Below are positions 60,288-64,000 of a stretch of DNA of 64,000 bases, piece after piece. The notes beneath the pieces are model-generated. The model did no database searches. It worked only from the letters and a program-made list of their open reading frames with translations, and was not told where the DNA came from. Position 1 is the stretch's first letter, and each line of letters begins with the position of its first letter. The position numbers and the translations under genes are program-made. The stretch is from an uncultured Lachnospiraceae bacterium (GTDB lineage: Bacteria > Bacillota > Clostridia > Lachnospirales > Lachnospiraceae), in contig CANQAP010000001.1 in NCBI GenBank assembly GCA_947589305.1, positions 1 through 64,000 on the forward strand. Direction: 5' to 3'.

Positions 60288-61277
60288 ATGCAGACTGAAA
60301 ATAGGATTTATTATATAGATGTATTTCGTGGTTTAGGAATAATTTTAATGATTTTGGGACATATTGATTATGGTAATTATTTCAACCATTTTATTCACGC
60401 GTTCAATATGCCTATGTTTTTCTTGCTTTCCGGCTTTTTATATGATGCAATGCCAAAGGTGAAGGGATATAGTTTTTTTATAAGGAAGATAAAAACATTA
60501 GTAATCCCATACTTGATTTTTGGTTTTGCTCATTATGGATATTGGCTTTTAGTGAATTGGGAAAATCGATCCTTCGCTCCATTAAAAAATTTGTTGTTCC
60601 GAAATACAGCAGGTTTGCCGATTGCTGGAGCATTGTGGTTCTTATCTGCTTTATTCTTTTGTGAAAGTTTTTATTATATAATAGATAACGGAATTAAGAA
60701 TTCGGTTTTGAAACATTGTATAATAATAGTCCTTTCCTTATTTGGAAATTGTATCCAATATATCTTTTCCAGACAGTTACCATGGGCGTTAGGAGCTTCT
60801 TTAGTTGGATTAGGTTTGTTTCACATTGGTAAATTAATTCATAAATATGAAAAAACAAAAATAGTTGCATTTTGTTTGAATTTGTCTCCGATTCTATTTA
60901 TAATAGTAGGGGGGATGGTTATACTTTTGATTTTTTTAAATGGTTTGGTCAATATGAGAACGGATTCTTATGCAATTATACCACTGTTTTGGATAAATGC
61001 GGTGACGGCAACTGTTCTTGGAATGAATTTATCAAAAAAAATAGTAAATGTTCGGAAGGCATTGGTTGTCCGTTATATCATGAATGTTGGAAAACATTCT
61101 ATTGTATATGTATGTTTGAATCAATGGGTGATTAGTGTGGTAACTTTGCTATTGGATAACTTCACCCTTCCGTTGATTTTGCATAAGATTATCACATTGA
61201 TGTTAGTAATGCTCATTTTAGAAATATTTGTTTATATAATATGCAATACTAAATTGAAAAAGATTATTGGTAAATGA
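60288..61277 (+). CDS. Acyltransferase-3 family membrane protein
   Basis: A 329-aa protein with about 10 spans of the OafA/WecH type, which O-acetylates sugars on lipid-linked or surface glycans. YIDVFRGLGIILMILGHIDY holds the family RxxA/His region at the first helix, and FNMPMFFLLSGFLYD is the usual second helix. No SGNH domain is attached. ATG 60288 follows TAGGAG; GTG 60282 overlaps that site. It contains a G6 run at 60909-60914 approximately. It probably decorates the repeat unit. Confidence 0.85.
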   Translation: MQTENRIYYIDVFRGLGIILMILGHIDYGNYFNHFIHAFNMPMFFLLSGFLYDAMPKVKGYSFFIRKIKTLVIPYLIFGFAHYGYWLLVNWENRSFAPLKNLLFRNTAGLPIAGALWFLSALFFCESFYYIIDNGIKNSVLKHCIIIVLSLFGNCIQYIFSRQLPWALGASLVGLGLFHIGKLIHKYEKTKIVAFCLNLSPILFIIVGGMVILLIFLNGLVNMRTDSYAIIPLFWINAVTATVLGMNLSKKIVNVRKALVVRYIMNVGKHSIVYVCLNQWVISVVTLLLDNFTLPLILHKIITLMLVMLILEIFVYIICNTKLKKIIGK

Positions 61278-61312
61278 TTTGCAGTTATTAAATGCACTAT
61301 GGAGGAAAGAAG

Positions 61313-62746
61313 ATGATTTCAAACAAAAACATGCAATACGAGATGCGAGAGCGGGAAATCGATATTAAGGATCTGTTTTGGGAAATAGCATATGGTTGGC
61401 GATTGATATTGATCAGTATCATAGTGATGACTTTATTGTGTGGCGGCTATGGTTTCTGGAAAATGGTCAGACAGAGAGAGTTGCAAAATGCTCAGGAACC
61501 TGTTTCTGTCGATACGGTCAAGGATACTTTGACAGAAGAAGAGTTAGATGAAATCAATCAGTTGATTTTTTATGACGCTTTATTGAATGATCGGGAGACA
61601 TATTATGAAAATTCAATCTTGATGAATTTGGATCCGTATGAAAAGCGGAGTGTGGTATTAGAATATTGTATTGATACACAATATGAAATGAATTTACAAG
61701 AATCAATTAAAGCAGATACTATGCCAAAGTTAACTGCTGCTTATAGGGAATATTTTAATCAGGATGCTTATATGGAAGATGTTATAGATGCATTGCCGCA
61801 ACAGATAGAGGAGAAGTATTTATCAGAATTAGTTTGTTTTAATGCAGATGGCAGTGGAGTCTTTACGTTAACGATTACTGGTATAGATGAAGAACAGGCG
61901 AACGAGATCGCAGATGCTGTCAGTACGGCTGTGGAATCCTGTAAAACAAAGCAGGAACAGCTCATTGGTTCGCATAGGTTAATTGTGTTAGACCGGTATG
62001 AGACGTGTACTGTTGATGAGGACTTGATGGTAAAACAACTCGAGTGTGTACAAGGCATAGAAGAAACCAAAAAAAATCAGTCAACACTGCTTTCAGGACT
62101 GACACCACAGCAGACGATCGTGTATAGTGGCACATTGGAGAATGCAGGAGATACAGTTATTGAAACAAATGTATCAATTATAAATTATGTTTATTTAGGA
62201 ATGGCACTAGGGATTTTGGTTGCCTGTTTTTGGATCGTATGCAAATTCATCTATGGTCGCTCTCTTCATTTAGCAAAAGAGACACAGGAGCTTTATGCAG
62301 TAAGATGCTTAGGCAGTATAGGATATGAACGCAAGCAAAATCAACCGTTATCATTTGTGGATCGCTGGTTGGACACATGCCAAGGACATCATATTTTTAC
62401 AAAGGAAGAACAACTGGAACGATGCAAGGTGAGTGTGAGAGCGTTATGTAAGCAGGAAGCGATTGATAAACTGATAATCATTACTTCTCTTTCACTCCAT
62501 GAGAAAGAACGAGCATGTCTATCAGAAGTATTGCAGCTATTAGAGGATTCTGGTATTTCGTCTTGTGTGTACGAGGAAGTATTAGAAAATATAGAATTTA
62601 TGGAACAGATATCAGATACGGCTCATGTTCTAATCGTGGAGCAGGTAGGAAATACTAAATATAAAACATTAGAAGATGAAATAGCAGTGTGTATGTTTCA
62701 TAATATACAGATTTTGGGAATGATCATGCTTGGAAGGGACTTTTAG
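61313..62746 (+). CDS. Wzz-like chain-length regulator fused to a degenerate BY-kinase-like domain
   Basis: A 477-aa protein. Two spans (about residues 25-46 and 290-312) flank an extracytoplasmic helical region, the Wzz/CapA layout. The cytoplasmic part (about 325-477) aligns with bacterial tyrosine kinases: KLIIITSLSLHEKERACL stands where KxxLVTSxxPGEGKST is expected, so the Walker A Gly-Lys-Ser is lost. HVLIVEQVGNTKYKTLEDEI and NIQILGMIMLGRDF match the ends of that fold. No Tyr cluster is present. ATG 61313 follows GGAGGAAAG. It probably regulates polymer length without ATP-driven phosphorylation. Confidence 0.8.
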   Translation: MISNKNMQYEMREREIDIKDLFWEIAYGWRLILISIIVMTLLCGGYGFWKMVRQRELQNAQEPVSVDTVKDTLTEEELDEINQLIFYDALLNDRETYYENSILMNLDPYEKRSVVLEYCIDTQYEMNLQESIKADTMPKLTAAYREYFNQDAYMEDVIDALPQQIEEKYLSELVCFNADGSGVFTLTITGIDEEQANEIADAVSTAVESCKTKQEQLIGSHRLIVLDRYETCTVDEDLMVKQLECVQGIEETKKNQSTLLSGLTPQQTIVYSGTLENAGDTVIETNVSIINYVYLGMALGILVACFWIVCKFIYGRSLHLAKETQELYAVRCLGSIGYERKQNQPLSFVDRWLDTCQGHHIFTKEEQLERCKVSVRALCKQEAIDKLIIITSLSLHEKERACLSEVLQLLEDSGISSCVYEEVLENIEFMEQISDTAHVLIVEQVGNTKYKTLEDEIAVCMFHNIQILGMIMLGRDF

Positions 62747-62781
62747 AGATTATATGTAGTAACGGTATGAGGAGATTCAAT

Positions 62782-64000
62782 ATGAAACTGAAAGCATTTT
62801 GGACAAGAGAAACACAATGGGCAATTGGCTCCAGTTTGCTAATAGGATTTATTACCCATATGTATATACTGACAAATAATTTTCCGAGTTGGGATTCTTT
62901 GGTAAGCATGTACACTCCATCTCGGGATTATACTTATTTGGGAAGACCGTTATATTTTTTGTTTGACAAAATCAGTTCTAATTATCTGCTTCCATCTGTG
63001 AACGGATTTTTATCCCTGTTGTATATTGCATTAGCAGTGGCTTGTTTGGTGCAATTATTTCATATTGAAAACAAATTATTGATTGTGATTTTAGCTGCTA
63101 TCAATGTCACTTTTCCGGTTGTGACGGCAAATTTTGCTTATTTTTTCTGTTCGGATGTTTATATGCTGTCATATCTTTTTTCTATCTTTGCGGTTTATCT
63201 TGCGACAAAATACCGTTTGGGGTTTTTAGCAGGAAGTGTGATACTGGCACTTTCACTGGGAATCTATCAGACATATATTTCGACGGCGGCTATAACAGCA
63301 GTGTTATTGATATTATATGATATATTAACACGAGATACGAAGCAGGTATGGATACAGACAGGAAAATATGTGGGGACATTGTTGATCGGTTTTGTTTTAT
63401 ACAAAATCATACTGGCTGTTGCATTACATGTGCAGGGTACGGAACTCAATGATTATCAGGGTATCAATGACTTGAATCATCTGTCCATTAAAATGATGGT
63501 GTTACAGATACCAAGTACTTATAATAATTTTATACAGGAATTGCTTCACGGTTCAGAGTTTGCACAAAACGAAGGGAAACTGTTTTGTGTGGGGATTTTG
63601 TTATTGGTTGCATTCGGATTGTATGTTCGATTGTTTGTCAAGGCAAAAAAATATAAGTATATTACACTCTGTCTGCTAACGATTGGCTGTATGTTGGTAA
63701 TACCACTCATCTGTAACGCAGGCAGCTTGATTTCGACTGAGGTCTCTTATCATATGGTTATGAAAATGCCATATGTGTTCCTTTTAATGATCCCGATCCT
63801 GCTGTTAAGTATATATTTACGAATAATTCCAACGCAACAAGCTAAGAGTAAAAGCATACAATGCTTGAAACTTGGTATGATGCTTGCTATTTTTGTAGTG
63901 ATTTATAATAATTATCTGATTGCAAATGTGGCATATCTGAATATGCAGTTGCGTTATGAAAAAGCCTTGTCCTTATGTAATCGAATCGTGGATAGAATTG
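62782..64000 (+). CDS. GtrII-like glucosyltransferase membrane protein, 3' end outside window
   Basis: An open frame from ATG 62782 (after GAGGAG at 62769-62774) to the window end, at least 406 residues. It is a polytopic membrane protein. The stretch FPSWDSLVSMYTPSRDYTYLGRPLYFLFD, in two pieces, is like the first loop of GtrII-type glucosyltransferases, with the Asp and the R-x-L that precede helix 2. About eight spans are seen before the cut. Such GT-C enzymes add a side-chain sugar from a lipid carrier, which fits the SMR-like pair at 45721-46435. The stop codon is not in the window. Confidence 0.75.
   Translation, partial: MKLKAFWTRETQWAIGSSLLIGFITHMYILTNNFPSWDSLVSMYTPSRDYTYLGRPLYFLFDKISSNYLLPSVNGFLSLLYIALAVACLVQLFHIENKLLIVILAAINVTFPVVTANFAYFFCSDVYMLSYLFSIFAVYLATKYRLGFLAGSVILALSLGIYQTYISTAAITAVLLILYDILTRDTKQVWIQTGKYVGTLLIGFVLYKIILAVALHVQGTELNDYQGINDLNHLSIKMMVLQIPSTYNNFIQELLHGSEFAQNEGKLFCVGILLLVAFGLYVRLFVKAKKYKYITLCLLTIGCMLVIPLICNAGSLISTEVSYHMVMKMPYVFLLMIPILLLSIYLRIIPTQQAKSKSIQCLKLGMMLAIFVVIYNNYLIANVAYLNMQLRYEKALSLCNRIVDRI

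Overview
The window looks like a chromosomal segment of a Gram-positive, probably motile member of the Clostridia, most like Lachnospiraceae. This is an inference from gene content and order: an rbgA-lepB-rnhB-ylqG-ylqH-yraN block, Shine-Dalgarno sites close to AAGGAGG, a sortase-type surface protein, choline-phosphate genes and Gram-positive-style rhamnan genes. No rRNA, tRNA, CRISPR array or intact insertion sequence was seen.

Region 1 (1-11803) is housekeeping and almost all on the + strand: an AT-rich KilA-N gene wedged against rbgA, then lepB, rnhB, a FliK-like gene, a FlhB-C-like gene, yraN, pgeF, a DUF512 radical-SAM gene, der, plsY, gpsA and a membrane protein with cysteine pairs. Spacing is tight, with several overlaps. 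Region 2 (11804-21370) holds one very large sortase-anchored adhesin (2708 aa, 16 SpaA/Cna-B-like repeats) with its own promoter and terminator, a 17-bp tandem repeat array, and a decayed Rpn-type nuclease gene.

Region 3 (21371-29000) is a choline-phosphate cassette. On + lie a winged-HTH/nucleotidyltransferase/kinase-like fusion, a canonical LicA-like kinase and a BCCT transporter. On - lie licD, a GT8 glycosyltransferase and a flippase. The two operons meet tail to tail with 2 bp between stop codons. Together they would import choline, activate it to CDP-choline and attach phosphocholine to a surface glycan.

Region 4 (29023-45690) makes and exports a rhamnose-containing glycan by the ABC-transporter route: two rhamnosyltransferase-like genes, rfbD, a DUF2142 membrane protein, rfbB, rfbA, rfbC, Wzm, Wzt with a C-terminal extension, a methyltransferase, a kinase-like coiled-coil protein, two more GT2 genes and an LtaS/GacH-like phosphoglycerol transferase. 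The methyltransferase, kinase-like coiled-coil protein and Wzt extension resemble a split version of the WbdD chain terminator of E. coli O8/O9a.

Region 5 (45721-64000) is a second, Wzx/Wzy-type locus: a pair of SMR/EamA-like subunits, a PglF/CapD-like dehydratase, GT4, ugd, a sugar aminotransferase, an N-acyltransferase broken by a G7 tract, a second hexapeptide acyltransferase, a MaoC-like hydratase, a Gfo/Idh oxidoreductase, a second GT4, a Wzy-like protein, a MurJ-like flippase, an exported protein of unknown function, an acyltransferase-3, a Wzz-like protein with a degenerate kinase-like domain, and a GtrII-like gene cut by the window end. From about 36.4 kb onward the DNA is visibly more AT-rich than the housekeeping part, which fits an exchangeable surface-glycan island.
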